Assembly: GCF_029335485.1 (NCBI RefSeq)
Contig: NZ_JARJLM010000509.1
Coordinates: 1 to 41,449, forward strand
From: Cupriavidus basilensis
GTDB taxonomy: Bacteria > Pseudomonadota > Gammaproteobacteria > Burkholderiales > Burkholderiaceae
Length of the DNA: 41,449 nt
Direction: 5' to 3'
Below are positions 33,345-41,282 of the stretch, one piece after another. Made by a program: the position numbers and the translations under genes. Within the stretch, counting starts at the first letter, position 1. Every line of letters starts with the position of its first letter. A model generated the notes under the pieces. The model was not told the origin of the DNA and searched no databases. It saw only the letters and a program-made list of their open reading frames with translations.

Positions 33345-34160
33345 ATGGATCCCACGCTGACCTCCTTTGAAGCCTATCTGAAGTTTCTCGCCGAGGCGCC
33401 GGGCGACGGTACGCCGGTCGTGCTGGAAACCGAGCATGCGCTCTCCCTGCATTTCGACGTGCATGCAACGCAAAGCATGATGTCGGTGCGCGAGCCCGAC
33501 AAGCTGGTGCTCGGATACACGCGGACGATGATGGGCTTTCTGCTGCTGCGGCCATCGCCAGCGCGGATCTCGATGATCGGACTCGGCGGCGGCTCGCTCG
33601 CCAAGTACTGCTACCGGCACCTGCCGGCGACCAGGCTGGTGGCCATCGAGATCGACCCGGCGGTCATCGCGCTGCGCGATACGTTTTTTATCCCGCCCGA
33701 CGACGACCGCTTCGAAGTGGTCTGCGCGGATGGTGCGGACTACGTCAAAGGCCAGGATGCGCGGCCGGACGTGATCCTGGTGGATGGCTTCGTTTCCTCG
33801 GGCATGCCGGCACGGCTGGGTACCGCGGATTTCTACGCCGCCTGCCACAGGCGGCTCGCCGACGATGGCGTGCTGGTCGCCAACTACCTCGAAAGCGACG
33901 AGGACATTCCGTTCTACCTGGAAGAGGTCAGCTCGGTATTCGGCGATTCGTTCGTCGTTTCGCTGTCCGAGGATAGCTGCAATTACACGCTGTTCGCATG
34001 GAAAGGGGAATGGGCGCTCCCGTCGCTGGATGCGCTGCTCGCGCGGGCACGCATCCTGGAGATGGCGCACCCACTGAACCTGCGCTCCGCCGCGCGCCGC
34101 ATGAAGCGGGGCAGGCAGTTCGCCGCGGACAGCAGCTTCTGGCGCAAGCTGGCAAACTGA
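33345..34160 (+). CDS. Spermidine-synthase-like methyltransferase-fold protein
   Basis: A 271-residue protein with a Rossmann fold like spermidine synthase. The nucleotide-binding glycine motif is at 79-88 (GLGGGSLAKY), the acidic pair at E102 and D104 (VAIEIDPAVIAL), CADGADYVKG near 127-136, and the catalytic-type LVDGF with D147. The N-terminal part has a short beta domain. It could be a polyamine synthase or a related aminopropyl- or methyltransferase; the substrate is not readable. I chose the ATG at 33345 (MDPTLTSF). An open frame runs further up across the palindrome. It follows the 19-bp palindrome and precedes the DUF1275 fusion by 87 bp on the same strand. Confidence 0.85.
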   Translation: MDPTLTSFEAYLKFLAEAPGDGTPVVLETEHALSLHFDVHATQSMMSVREPDKLVLGYTRTMMGFLLLRPSPARISMIGLGGGSLAKYCYRHLPATRLVAIEIDPAVIALRDTFFIPPDDDRFEVVCADGADYVKGQDARPDVILVDGFVSSGMPARLGTADFYAACHRRLADDGVLVANYLESDEDIPFYLEEVSSVFGDSFVVSLSEDSCNYTLFAWKGEWALPSLDALLARARILEMAHPLNLRSAARRMKRGRQFAADSSFWRKLAN

Positions 34161-34247
34161 AAATCCGCCGGCGGACGACGGCAGCGCACCGCCCGAACCT
34201 GCATCCACTGCCGGCACAACGCGCAGCCTTGCCCACGAACAGCAACC

Positions 34248-35393
34248 ATGCCGACTTCGTACTTGCGTCAACTGACCGGGAGGGTGCGCAGCCCCCAGGC
34301 TAACCGGCAACTGGCCTGCTATCTTGCCTTTGTCGCCGGCGCGACCAATGCGGGGGGCTTTCTCGCCGTACAGCAGTACACCTCGCATATGTCGGGCATC
34401 GTTTCCGCCATGGCCGACAACCTGGCGCTAGGCAATATCGGGCTCATCCTCGACGGGCTCGGGGCCTTGCTTTCGTTCCTGGCGGGTGCCGCATGCTCCG
34501 CGATCCTGATCAACTGGGGACGGCGCGAACGCCTGCACAGCGAATACGCGCTGCCGTTGATGCTGGAATCGGCCTTGCTGGTGTGTTTCGGCTTGCTGGG
34601 AAGCAATCTCGAACACCACGAATGGCTGTTCGTGCCGGCGACGGTGATGGTGCTCTGCTTCATCATGGGACTGCAGAATGCCATGATCACCAAGATATCG
34701 AATGCCGAGATCCGCACGACCCACGTCACCGGCATGGTGACCGACATCGGCATCGAACTCGGCAAGCTCTTCTACTGGAACCTGGCCAGGGCGGGCAACG
34801 GCCATCCTCCGGTGCTGGCCAACCGGCAGAAGCTGCGGGTACTCGCCGTGCTGGTTTCCCTGTTCTTCGCCGGCGGCGTGATCGGCGCGCTGGGGTTCAA
34901 GCATATCGGGTTCAGCTCCACCCTGCCGCTGGCCACCCTGCTGCTCGCGCTCGCCGCGGTGCCCGTCATCGACGATGTACGGCACCGCTTGTTGCGCCGG
35001 GACCTGCTCCAGCGGCTGGCGGCGCGCGCACGCGCATGGGAGGGCGAGGTCAGGCGGGAGCTCCCCGCCCTGCGCCTGGCCGCGCGCGATCCCCGCACGC
35101 CGTGGTACGCGAAAGGCGTTGCCCGCCTGATCACTGCCTATGCCCTGTCGCCCATCGACCTGGTGCCGGACTGGATCCCGGTGATCGGCCATCTGGACGA
35201 TGTGGTGCTGCTGCCTCTCGGCGTGCTGGTGGCCATCCGGCTGATCCCGCCCGCAGTGATGGAACAGCACCGGGCCGCGGCCGGCCCCACGGCCGAGGCG
35301 CCCGTCAACTGGATAGCGGGCGCCGCGGTTATCGTGCTATGGATGGCCGCGGCGGCAGGAGTAGCGGCATGGCTCGCCCGCCGGTTTTCCTGA
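34248..35393 (+). CDS. DUF1275-DUF1232 fusion membrane protein
   Basis: A 381-residue inner-membrane protein. The first part (about residues 20-240) is DUF1275/YoaK: ACYLAFVAGATNAGGFLAVQ, SHMSGIVSAMADNLALG and MGLQNAMITKISNAEIRTTH, with about six membrane segments. A charged linker (245-283) follows. The second part is DUF1232/YkvA (about 285-340) with the hallmark SPIDLVPDWIPVIGHLDD at 301-318. A last membrane segment spans 353-376. The two families are normally separate proteins, both of unclear function. The join lies inside one continuous frame with no stop, so it is a real fusion in this sequence. The start ATG at 34248 has a weak ribosome binding site. Confidence 0.9.
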   Translation: MPTSYLRQLTGRVRSPQANRQLACYLAFVAGATNAGGFLAVQQYTSHMSGIVSAMADNLALGNIGLILDGLGALLSFLAGAACSAILINWGRRERLHSEYALPLMLESALLVCFGLLGSNLEHHEWLFVPATVMVLCFIMGLQNAMITKISNAEIRTTHVTGMVTDIGIELGKLFYWNLARAGNGHPPVLANRQKLRVLAVLVSLFFAGGVIGALGFKHIGFSSTLPLATLLLALAAVPVIDDVRHRLLRRDLLQRLAARARAWEGEVRRELPALRLAARDPRTPWYAKGVARLITAYALSPIDLVPDWIPVIGHLDDVVLLPLGVLVAIRLIPPAVMEQHRAAAGPTAEAPVNWIAGAAVIVLWMAAAAGVAAWLARRFS

Positions 35394-35484
35394 GCGCCAT
35401 GCGCCTGGCATGGTCATGGCAACCGGCGCGGTATTCGGCTTGGTACTCGGTGTGGTGCGGAAAGCAAAACGGGGAAAGCGTCAA

Positions 35485-35838
35485 ATGCAAATGACCAGCC
35501 AGAAAATCAGGTTCTTCCGCTCCCGCATCCCCGCGTTCGAGTGCGTCCCCGGATGCCATGACTGCTGTGGACCGGTGACCACTTCCACCGAAGAGATGTC
35601 GAGGCTTCCCGTCAAGAGCGATGCCGAGCATGAAGCGGCGCTTGCGCAACTGAGTTGCCCGCACCTTGGCAGCAACGGCTGCCAGGTGTACGCCGAGCGT
35701 CCGCTGATCTGCCGGCTGTTCGGGACCACGCCACGGCTGGCCTGCCCGCATGGAAAGCGGCCCGAGGCGATGATCGATCCGGAGATGGAGCGGCGGATCT
35801 TCCGCTTCTTCGAGGAAACGCGCCACGTGCTGGTCTGA
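35485..35838 (+). CDS. YkgJ-type cysteine-cluster protein
   Basis: A 117-residue protein with eight cysteines in the YkgJ/UPF0153 layout: C20, C24, C27 and C28 (FECVPGCHDCCGP), then C58 and C66 (SCPHLGSNGC), C76 (RPLICRLFG) and C87 (ACPHG). The family is thought to bind zinc or an iron-sulfur cluster; the function is unknown. I chose the ATG at 35485 after a GGGGAAAG ribosome binding site; the upstream frame is not protein-like. It is 91 bp after the DUF1275 fusion and may share its transcript. Confidence 0.88.
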   Translation: MQMTSQKIRFFRSRIPAFECVPGCHDCCGPVTTSTEEMSRLPVKSDAEHEAALAQLSCPHLGSNGCQVYAERPLICRLFGTTPRLACPHGKRPEAMIDPEMERRIFRFFEETRHVLV

Positions 35839-35927
35839 GGCGCGCCGGTGCGGGTCCGATCCGTCATTCGCCAGCGATGGCCCGGCACGCGCCTGTGTGC
35901 TGTTACGCCAGCACGCAGTTGTATATA

Positions 35928-35946
35928 ATGATAATTCTATTATCAT
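35928..35946. promoter_or_regulatory. Second copy of the 19-bp palindrome
   Basis: ATGATAATTCTATTATCAT is a perfect palindrome with arms ATGATAAT and ATTATCAT around TCT, 20 bp before the ribbon-helix-helix gene. A TATAAT -10-type box overlaps its left end (35924-35929). Bound protein would therefore block the promoter. It matches the site at 33261 in 17 of 19 positions. Confidence 0.75.
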
Positions 35947-35966
35947 GAAGCGCCACGACAGACCGC

Positions 35967-36170
35967 ATGGAATCCAAGACCGCCCGTCTCACCGTGTTGA
36001 TCGACCCGGTGAAGAAGAAAGCCTTTGAAACGCTATGCGCGGCGCAGGACCAAACGCCCTCGCAAGTGGTGCGGCAATTGATCCGCGACTATCTGGAGCG
36101 GCACGGCGTCGACTACGCCACCCGGCCTGAAGTCGGCATTGCCACGTCGCCCCTGAAGCGCGACGCCTGA
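35967..36170 (+). CDS. Ribbon-helix-helix DNA-binding protein
   Basis: A 67-residue CopG/Arc-type protein. The N-terminal beta strand (ARLTVLIDPVKKKAFETLCA), then helices with TPSQVVRQLIRDYLERHG form the ribbon-helix-helix; the last 15 residues are a disordered tail. Such proteins bind short palindromes as dimers and often regulate themselves. The start ATG at 35967 lies 20 bp after the perfect palindrome at 35928-35946, which it probably binds. The next gene begins 2 bp after its stop, as in toxin-antitoxin or regulator-partner pairs. Confidence 0.85.
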   Translation: MESKTARLTVLIDPVKKKAFETLCAAQDQTPSQVVRQLIRDYLERHGVDYATRPEVGIATSPLKRDA

Positions 36171-36172
36171 CC

Positions 36173-36484
36173 GTGAATGCCGTCATGCCATCCACGCACA
36201 ATGAGATTTCCTACCGCGTCATGCCGCGCGCCAAGGCGCTCGCCGACGGCGGCTATCTGCCGAAGGTACGGCTCTTCGTCTACCAGGGCAGCACGCCGCT
36301 GAACGAAGTCGACCTCTACGCGCGCAGCGGATCGAGCCCGCAGCATGCCGATGCCCTGCTGATCGCGCAAGCATTGGCCCTGCGGGTCCGCGCCGTGTTG
36401 AACGACGCGCGCGCAAGAGGCGGTGCCACGGATGCCATCCAGGCAGTCCTGCGCCGCATCGGACTCAGAACGCGTATCGGTTGA
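36173..36484 (+). CDS. Partner protein of the RHH regulator, function unknown
   Basis: A 103-residue protein if it starts at GTG 36173, or 99 from the ATG at 36185. It begins 2 bp after the ribbon-helix-helix stop, so the two are translationally coupled. The sequence has a beta-rich first half (ISYRVMPRAKALADGGYLPK, VRLFVYQGSTPLNEVDLYAR) and a helical second half (DALLIAQALALRVRAVLNDA). There is no signal peptide, membrane segment or toxin motif that I recognise, and no RelE/ParE pattern. The gene order resembles a small regulator with a companion; a toxin-antitoxin pair is one possibility, but unsupported. Confidence 0.7.
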   Translation: MNAVMPSTHNEISYRVMPRAKALADGGYLPKVRLFVYQGSTPLNEVDLYARSGSSPQHADALLIAQALALRVRAVLNDARARGGATDAIQAVLRRIGLRTRIG

Positions 36485-36843
36485 CGAATCGCTTCGCCGC
36501 TTATTTTGCCGATCGGTTGACTGGATAGCCAACCCGGTGCCGCGGCAGGCACTCGCCTGCCTCCCCATACAAAAATCGCAATGCCCGCCATGCGCGGCCG
36601 GTTATGGGGAAACGCCCCGCCCTCCCTTAGTCTTGCGCCATGTCTGACCAGGGGCGCCAGCACGGAGTGGCGAACACCTGGCTGACAGCGGCGTACCGGA
36701 ACCATGCAGTGCTGCCCGCAGCGCAACCTTGCGTTGTGCCGCGGATGGCGTGCCGGCTCCGGTACCGACAACGATAAAGCGAGACAGCCTGGATGCGCGT
36801 GCCCAGCCACCGCCCCAGTGCATCACAAAGGAGACACTCCGCC
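36485..36843. other. Intergenic region upstream of purine permease, no gene seen
   Basis: This 359-bp stretch holds no convincing gene. Some frames stay open, but none has a credible start and protein-like translation. I looked for a purine-type leader element and clear promoter boxes and found neither. The only sure signal is the AAAGGAG ribosome binding site at its right end. Confidence 0.5.
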
Positions 36844-38256
36844 ATGCTTGAACAGCCGTTCCCCGGCCGTGCCGCCGCCCCCGGCACCGAGGCCATCGAC
36901 GCCGCAGAGGCGATCGAAGCCACCAAGGTCACGGGCTTCCTGAACCGATACTTCCAGATCAGCGCGCGCGGCAGCACGCAGCGCCGCGAGGTGGTGGCCG
37001 GCGTCACCACCTTCATGGCCATGGTCTATTCCGTGTTCGTGGTGCCGGGCATGCTCGGCAAAGCGGGCTTCGACAGCAGCGCCGTCTTTGTCGCGGTGTG
37101 CCTGACCGCGGCGTTCGGCTCCTTGCTGATGGGCATGTGGGCCAGGCTGCCGATCGCCATCGGCTGCGCGATCTCGCTGACCGCCTTCACCGCCTTCGGG
37201 CTGGTGCTGGGGCAAGGGCTCACGCCCGCTGTCGCGCTCGGCGCGATCTTCCTGATGGGCGTGGTCTTTACCGCCATTTCCGTCACCGGCGTGCGCTCCT
37301 GGATCCTGCGCAACCTGCCCGCCGGCGTGGCGCATGGCACCGGGATCGGCATTGGCCTGTTCCTGCTGCTGATCGCTTCCAGCGATGTGGGCCTGGTGGT
37401 CAAGAACCCCGGCGCCGGCCTGCCGGTCGCGCTGGGCAAGATCACCGCGTTCCCCGTGGTGATGTCGGTGCTGGGGCTGGCGGCGATCTTCGGCCTGGAA
37501 AAGCGCCGCGTCCCGGGCGGCATCCTGCTGGTGATCGTGGCCATCTCCGCGCTGGGACTGGCCTTCGATCCCGCCGTCAGGTTCTCCGGGGTGTTCGCCC
37601 TGCCCTCGCTGAGCGCGCCGGGCCATGCCTCGCTGATCGGCGCGATGGATATCAAGGGCGCATTGTCGCTGGCGGTGCTGCCCAGCGTGCTGGCCCTGGT
37701 GATGACCGCCGTGTTCGATGCCACCGGCACCATCCGCGCGGTGGCGGGACAAGCCGGGCAACTCGACGAGAAAGGACAGATCCACAACGGCGGCCGCGCG
37801 CTGACCGCGGATTCGCTGAGCTCGATTTTCTCGGCCTTCTTCGGCGGCGCGCCAGCGGCGGCCTATATCGAGTCGAGCGTGGGCGTGGCGGCCGGCGCCA
37901 AGACCGGCCTGGCCGCGGTGGTGGTCGGCCTGATGTTCCTGGCGGTGATCTTCTTCTCGCCGCTGGCTGCGCTGGTGCCTTCCTACGCCACGGCGCCGGC
38001 CTTGATGTATGTCGGCTTGCTGATGCTCAGCAGCGTCAGCAAGCTGCATATGGACGATATGGTCGACGCCATGGCCGGGCTGGTCTGCGCGGTCTTTATC
38101 GTGCTCACCTGCAATATCGTCACCGGCATCATGCTGGGCTTCTGCACCCTGGTGATCGGCCGCATCGTGGCCGGCGAGTTCCGCAAGCTGAACGTCGGCA
38201 CGGTCGGCATTGCGCTGGCGCTGGCCGTGTTCTACGGCGGCGGCTGGGCGATCTGA
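36844..38256 (+). CDS. NCS2-family purine permease (AzgA-like)
   Basis: Proton-coupled inner-membrane transporter of 470 residues, in the COG2252 group that imports guanine, hypoxanthine or adenine. It has the group's N-terminal segment [20 protein letters not shown] and [20 protein letters not shown]. The conserved [20 protein letters not shown] and [20 protein letters not shown] blocks carry the substrate-contact region. Around twelve to fourteen hydrophobic stretches are seen. The start ATG at 36844 has AAAGGAG eleven bases upstream. It is a single gene with its own terminator at 38300-38331. Confidence 0.93.
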   Translation: MLEQPFPGRAAAPGTEAIDAAEAIEATKVTGFLNRYFQISARGSTQRREVVAGVTTFMAMVYSVFVVPGMLGKAGFDSSAVFVAVCLTAAFGSLLMGMWARLPIAIGCAISLTAFTAFGLVLGQGLTPAVALGAIFLMGVVFTAISVTGVRSWILRNLPAGVAHGTGIGIGLFLLLIASSDVGLVVKNPGAGLPVALGKITAFPVVMSVLGLAAIFGLEKRRVPGGILLVIVAISALGLAFDPAVRFSGVFALPSLSAPGHASLIGAMDIKGALSLAVLPSVLALVMTAVFDATGTIRAVAGQAGQLDEKGQIHNGGRALTADSLSSIFSAFFGGAPAAAYIESSVGVAAGAKTGLAAVVVGLMFLAVIFFSPLAALVPSYATAPALMYVGLLMLSSVSKLHMDDMVDAMAGLVCAVFIVLTCNIVTGIMLGFCTLVIGRIVAGEFRKLNVGTVGIALALAVFYGGGWAI

Positions 38257-38299
38257 GCCCCGGCAGCCGGGCGCGGCCGCGCCAGGCCAAAGCGTACTG

Positions 38300-38331
38300 A
38301 AAGCCAGCGCAACGATGACACTGGCTTTTTT
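38300..38331 (+). terminator. Rho-independent terminator of the permease gene
   Basis: AAAGCCAG (38300-38307) pairs with CTGGCTTT (38321-38328) around a 13-nt loop and runs into six T (38326-38331). It lies 44 bp after the permease stop. Confidence 0.85.
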
Positions 38332-38394
38332 GGAAGCGGGCAAACACCCCGCACCGCTTCCTTTTTTCGGGCAACCCGGCCAGCCCTGCCTGTC

Positions 38395-39588
38395 TCAGGC
38401 CGCGGCGCGCCTTTGCGGCAACGCCGCCAGTCCCTGCTCCAGGTCGGCAATCAGGTCATCCGCCGCTTCCAGCCCGATATGCAAGCGAATCACCGGTTCC
38501 GTGCCGCGCCAGTACGAGTGCTCGGCGAGGCGTTCCGGCGCGGCCACCTGCACCAGGCTTTCATAGCCGCCCCAGGAGGCGCCCAGCCCGAACAGGCGCA
38601 GCGAATCCACCAGCTTGCGCGCCCCGGCGGCGTCCGCCCCGGGCAGCGAGAACGACACCAGCCCGTTGGCGCCGGAGAAGTCGCGCAGCCACAACGCGTG
38701 CCCCGGGTCCGACGGCAAGGCCGGATAGAACACCCTGCCCACCGCCGCGTGCGCCTCGAGATAGTGCGCCACGGCCAGCGCATTGCGCTGATGCTGGGCC
38801 AGGCGCACCGCCAGCGTGCGGATGCCGCGCAGCGCCAGGTAGGCATCGTCCGCGCCGATGGCCAGCCCGAACCCGTCGTAGGCGTCGGCAAGGCGGCGCA
38901 CCAGCGCTGCATCCCTGACCACCAGCGCGCCCTGCATCAGGTCGGAGTGTCCGCTGATGTATTTGGTCGCGGCCAGGATCGACACATCCACGCCCAGCGC
39001 CAGCGGCTGCAGCACGTGGCCGGAAGCCCAGGTATTGTCGGCCGCCACCACCACGCCATGGCGGTGCGCGATCTGGGCAAGGCGCGGCAGGTCCAGCACC
39101 TCGTAGAGCAGCGAACTGGGCGACTCCAGGTAGAGCAGCTTCGTGTTGGGCCGGATCAGCGCCGCCACATCGTCCCGGCCCGGCGAGAAGTAGCTGACCT
39201 CGATGCCCAGGCGGCGCAACAGGGTCTGCTCCAGCCGGCGCACCGGCGCATAGACGCTGTCCACCACCAGCGCGTGATCGCCCGGCGACAGCAGCGCCAC
39301 GAAGGTCAGCGAGATCGCCGCCAGGCCCGAGGGCACGAGGAAGGTGCGGTCGCCGCCTTCCAGCGCGGCAATCGCGTCCTCCAGCGCGCGGTGCGTCTCC
39401 ATGCCCTGCCGCCCGTAGGCGCTGACGCGCTCGCCGCGCGCATGGCGCTCGCGGATATCGTCATAGGCGGCGGCGCTCTCGAAGCGCACGGTGCTGGCGC
39501 GCACCACCGGCACATTGACCGGGCCGTGGCCCTGGCTGAAGGGCGGCGTGCCGGCGTGGATCAGTCGGGTATCGCGATGATGGCTCAT
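38395..39588 (-). CDS. Cystathionine beta-lyase-like PLP enzyme
   Basis: Cys/Met-metabolism PLP enzyme of 397 residues that cleaves or exchanges groups on sulfur amino acids. The PLP lysine is K209 (SILAATKYISGHSDLMQG). The phosphate-binding SAYGRQGMETHRAL (56-69) and PSGLAAISLT (87-96) are typical, and AADNTWASG carries the ring-contact Asp. MetC, a C-S lyase, is the best match, though gamma-synthase relatives cannot be excluded. The start ATG is at 39588. It lies 34 bp after the ABC ATPase on the same strand, so uptake and cleavage of the same sulfur compound, such as cystine or a cystathionine analogue, is likely. Confidence 0.88.
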   Translation of the reverse strand: MSHHRDTRLIHAGTPPFSQGHGPVNVPVVRASTVRFESAAAYDDIRERHARGERVSAYGRQGMETHRALEDAIAALEGGDRTFLVPSGLAAISLTFVALLSPGDHALVVDSVYAPVRRLEQTLLRRLGIEVSYFSPGRDDVAALIRPNTKLLYLESPSSLLYEVLDLPRLAQIAHRHGVVVAADNTWASGHVLQPLALGVDVSILAATKYISGHSDLMQGALVVRDAALVRRLADAYDGFGLAIGADDAYLALRGIRTLAVRLAQHQRNALAVAHYLEAHAAVGRVFYPALPSDPGHALWLRDFSGANGLVSFSLPGADAAGARKLVDSLRLFGLGASWGGYESLVQVAAPERLAEHSYWRGTEPVIRLHIGLEAADDLIADLEQGLAALPQRRAAA

Positions 39589-39622
39589 GGTCGTTCGGTG
39601 TGGGTTGGCTGGCGGCCCGCCG

Positions 39623-40483
39623 TCAGATGGCAAAGCGCAGCTTGTCGAAACTGGCGACGAACGGATCGGCGGGCGGCCGGGCCGGTGCCCCCAGCGCGCG
39701 GTTGAGGAAGGCGCGCGTGCGCTCGCTGCGCGGCTGGCTGAAGATGCGGCGGGCCGGGCCATGCTCGACGATCAGGCCGCCCTCGGTGAAATACACCTCG
39801 TCGCTGATCTCCTCGGCAAAACGCATCTCGTGCGTCACCAGCAGGCAGGTCAGCCCTTCGTCCACCAGGTCGCCGATCACGGTCAGCACCTCGCCCACCG
39901 TTTCGGGGTCGAGCGCCGAGGTCACCTCGTCGAACAGGATCAGCTCGGGCTCCATCGCCAGCGCGCGGGCAATCGCCACGCGCTGCTGCTGGCCGCCCGA
40001 CAGCTCGCCCGGGTAAGCCCCGGCCTTGTCGGCCAGGCGCACCTTGCGCAGCAGCCCGATGGCCGTCGCCTCTGCCTGCGCGCGGCTGCGGCCCAGCACG
40101 CGCACCGGCGCGATGGTGAGGTTCTGCAGCACGGTCAGGTGCGGGAACAGGTTGTACTGCTGGAAGACAAAGCCCACGCGCTTGCGCAGCGCGATGCGCT
40201 CGGCCTCGGTACGCAGGCCGCGCACGGAAACGCCGCCCACCGTGACCTTGCCTTGCTGCGGCTCCAGCAGGCCGGTCAGGCAGCGCAGGATGGTGGACTT
40301 GCCGGAGCCCGACGGGCCGATGATGGACACCGCCTGGCCGCGCCGCACTTCTAGGTCGATGCCCCTGAGCACCGCGTTGCCGCCGAAGGCCAGGTGCACG
40401 TCCTGCAGCGCAACCAGCGGTGCGGCGGCAGCCGTGGGGACGGCGGACAGCACGGGTCCGCCAGCGTGTTCAGGCAACAGCAT
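39623..40483 (-). CDS. Amino-acid ABC transporter ATPase
   Basis: ATP-binding subunit of 286 residues for a polar-amino-acid importer. The Walker A motif is at 56-63 (GPSGSGKST), the Q-loop in VGFVFQQYNLFPHLTVLQN, the LSGGQ signature at 161-165, and Walker B at 181-186 (LILFDEVTSALDPE). The switch His is in LVTHEMRFAEE. I chose the ATG at 40483 (MLLPEHAGG), which overlaps the permease end by 14 bp; a further upstream frame is not protein-like. An Ala-rich N-terminal extension of about 20 residues is unusual but minor. It pairs with the permeases upstream. Confidence 0.95.
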   Translation of the reverse strand: MLLPEHAGGPVLSAVPTAAAAPLVALQDVHLAFGGNAVLRGIDLEVRRGQAVSIIGPSGSGKSTILRCLTGLLEPQQGKVTVGGVSVRGLRTEAERIALRKRVGFVFQQYNLFPHLTVLQNLTIAPVRVLGRSRAQAEATAIGLLRKVRLADKAGAYPGELSGGQQQRVAIARALAMEPELILFDEVTSALDPETVGEVLTVIGDLVDEGLTCLLVTHEMRFAEEISDEVYFTEGGLIVEHGPARRIFSQPRSERTRAFLNRALGAPARPPADPFVASFDKLRFAI

Positions 40484-41282
40484 GTTTTTGTTCCAGGAAA
40501 CGGGTGAAGCGGGAAATCGGGTAGCACCAGGCAAAGAACAGCGCCAGCACGATGAAGTAGATCAGCACGGTAAAGGCGGTCTGGTTGACGGTATTGCTGG
40601 CGATCTGCGCGGTATCGAGCAGGTCGTGCACGCCCACCAGCGAGGCCAGCGCGGTGCCCATGGTGAGCGTGGCGTACAGGTTCATCCACGGCGGCAGCAT
40701 GCGGCGCACGCACTGCGGCACGATGATCAGCCGCAGGATCTGCCAGCGCGAGAACGCCATCGAGCCGGCCGCCTCCCACTGCGTGAGCGGGATGGACTGC
40801 ACCGCGCCGCGCAGCACCTCGGCCACGTTGGCGCTGGCCGGCAGCGCCAGCCCCACCACCACCTTGAACCAGTCGGGAAACGGCACGATGTGGCTGCCGA
40901 TATTCAGCTCGAACGGAAAAACATAGGTGGAAAAATAGATCAGCACCAGCCACGGGGCGTTACGGAACACCTGCACATAGCAATGCGCGGGGCGCGACAG
41001 CAGCGCCACCGGCGACATCCGCAAGGCGCCGACCAGCAGCCCGCCGGCCGTGCCCAGCGCGATCGCCAGCAGGCTCACGCCGATATTGACCAGGAAGCCG
41101 CGCACCAGCGCGGGCGACCACTGCCAGGCACTGGCCAGCGCCCGCGCCAGGTCCGGATGCCGGGTAGCCGCAAGACCCACCGCCAGCAGCGGCAGGCACC
41201 ACAGCAGCGCGGCGAAGCGGCCCGCGCGCGGCCATGAAGCCGATGCGGGCGAACCCGCAAAGTTGGAATCAGCGGTTGCCAT
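40470..41282 (-). CDS. Amino-acid ABC transporter permease
   Basis: Inner-membrane permease of 270 residues of the HisM/GlnP group, with about five to six hydrophobic segments. The inner EAA loop (PLTQWEAAGSMAFSRWQILR and LIIVPQCVRRMLPPWMN) contacts the ATPase. The N-terminal half has VRGFLVNIGVSLLAIALGTA and FRNAPWLVLIYFSTYVFPFE. The start ATG at 41282 overlaps the end of the preceding permease by 14 bp. Its own end overlaps the ATPase start, so the four genes are tightly coupled. The substrate is probably a sulfur or polar amino acid by context. Confidence 0.93.
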   Translation of the reverse strand: MATADSNFAGSPASASWPRAGRFAALLWCLPLLAVGLAATRHPDLARALASAWQWSPALVRGFLVNIGVSLLAIALGTAGGLLVGALRMSPVALLSRPAHCYVQVFRNAPWLVLIYFSTYVFPFELNIGSHIVPFPDWFKVVVGLALPASANVAEVLRGAVQSIPLTQWEAAGSMAFSRWQILRLIIVPQCVRRMLPPWMNLYATLTMGTALASLVGVHDLLDTAQIASNTVNQTAFTVLIYFIVLALFFAWCYPISRFTRFLEQKHAVA

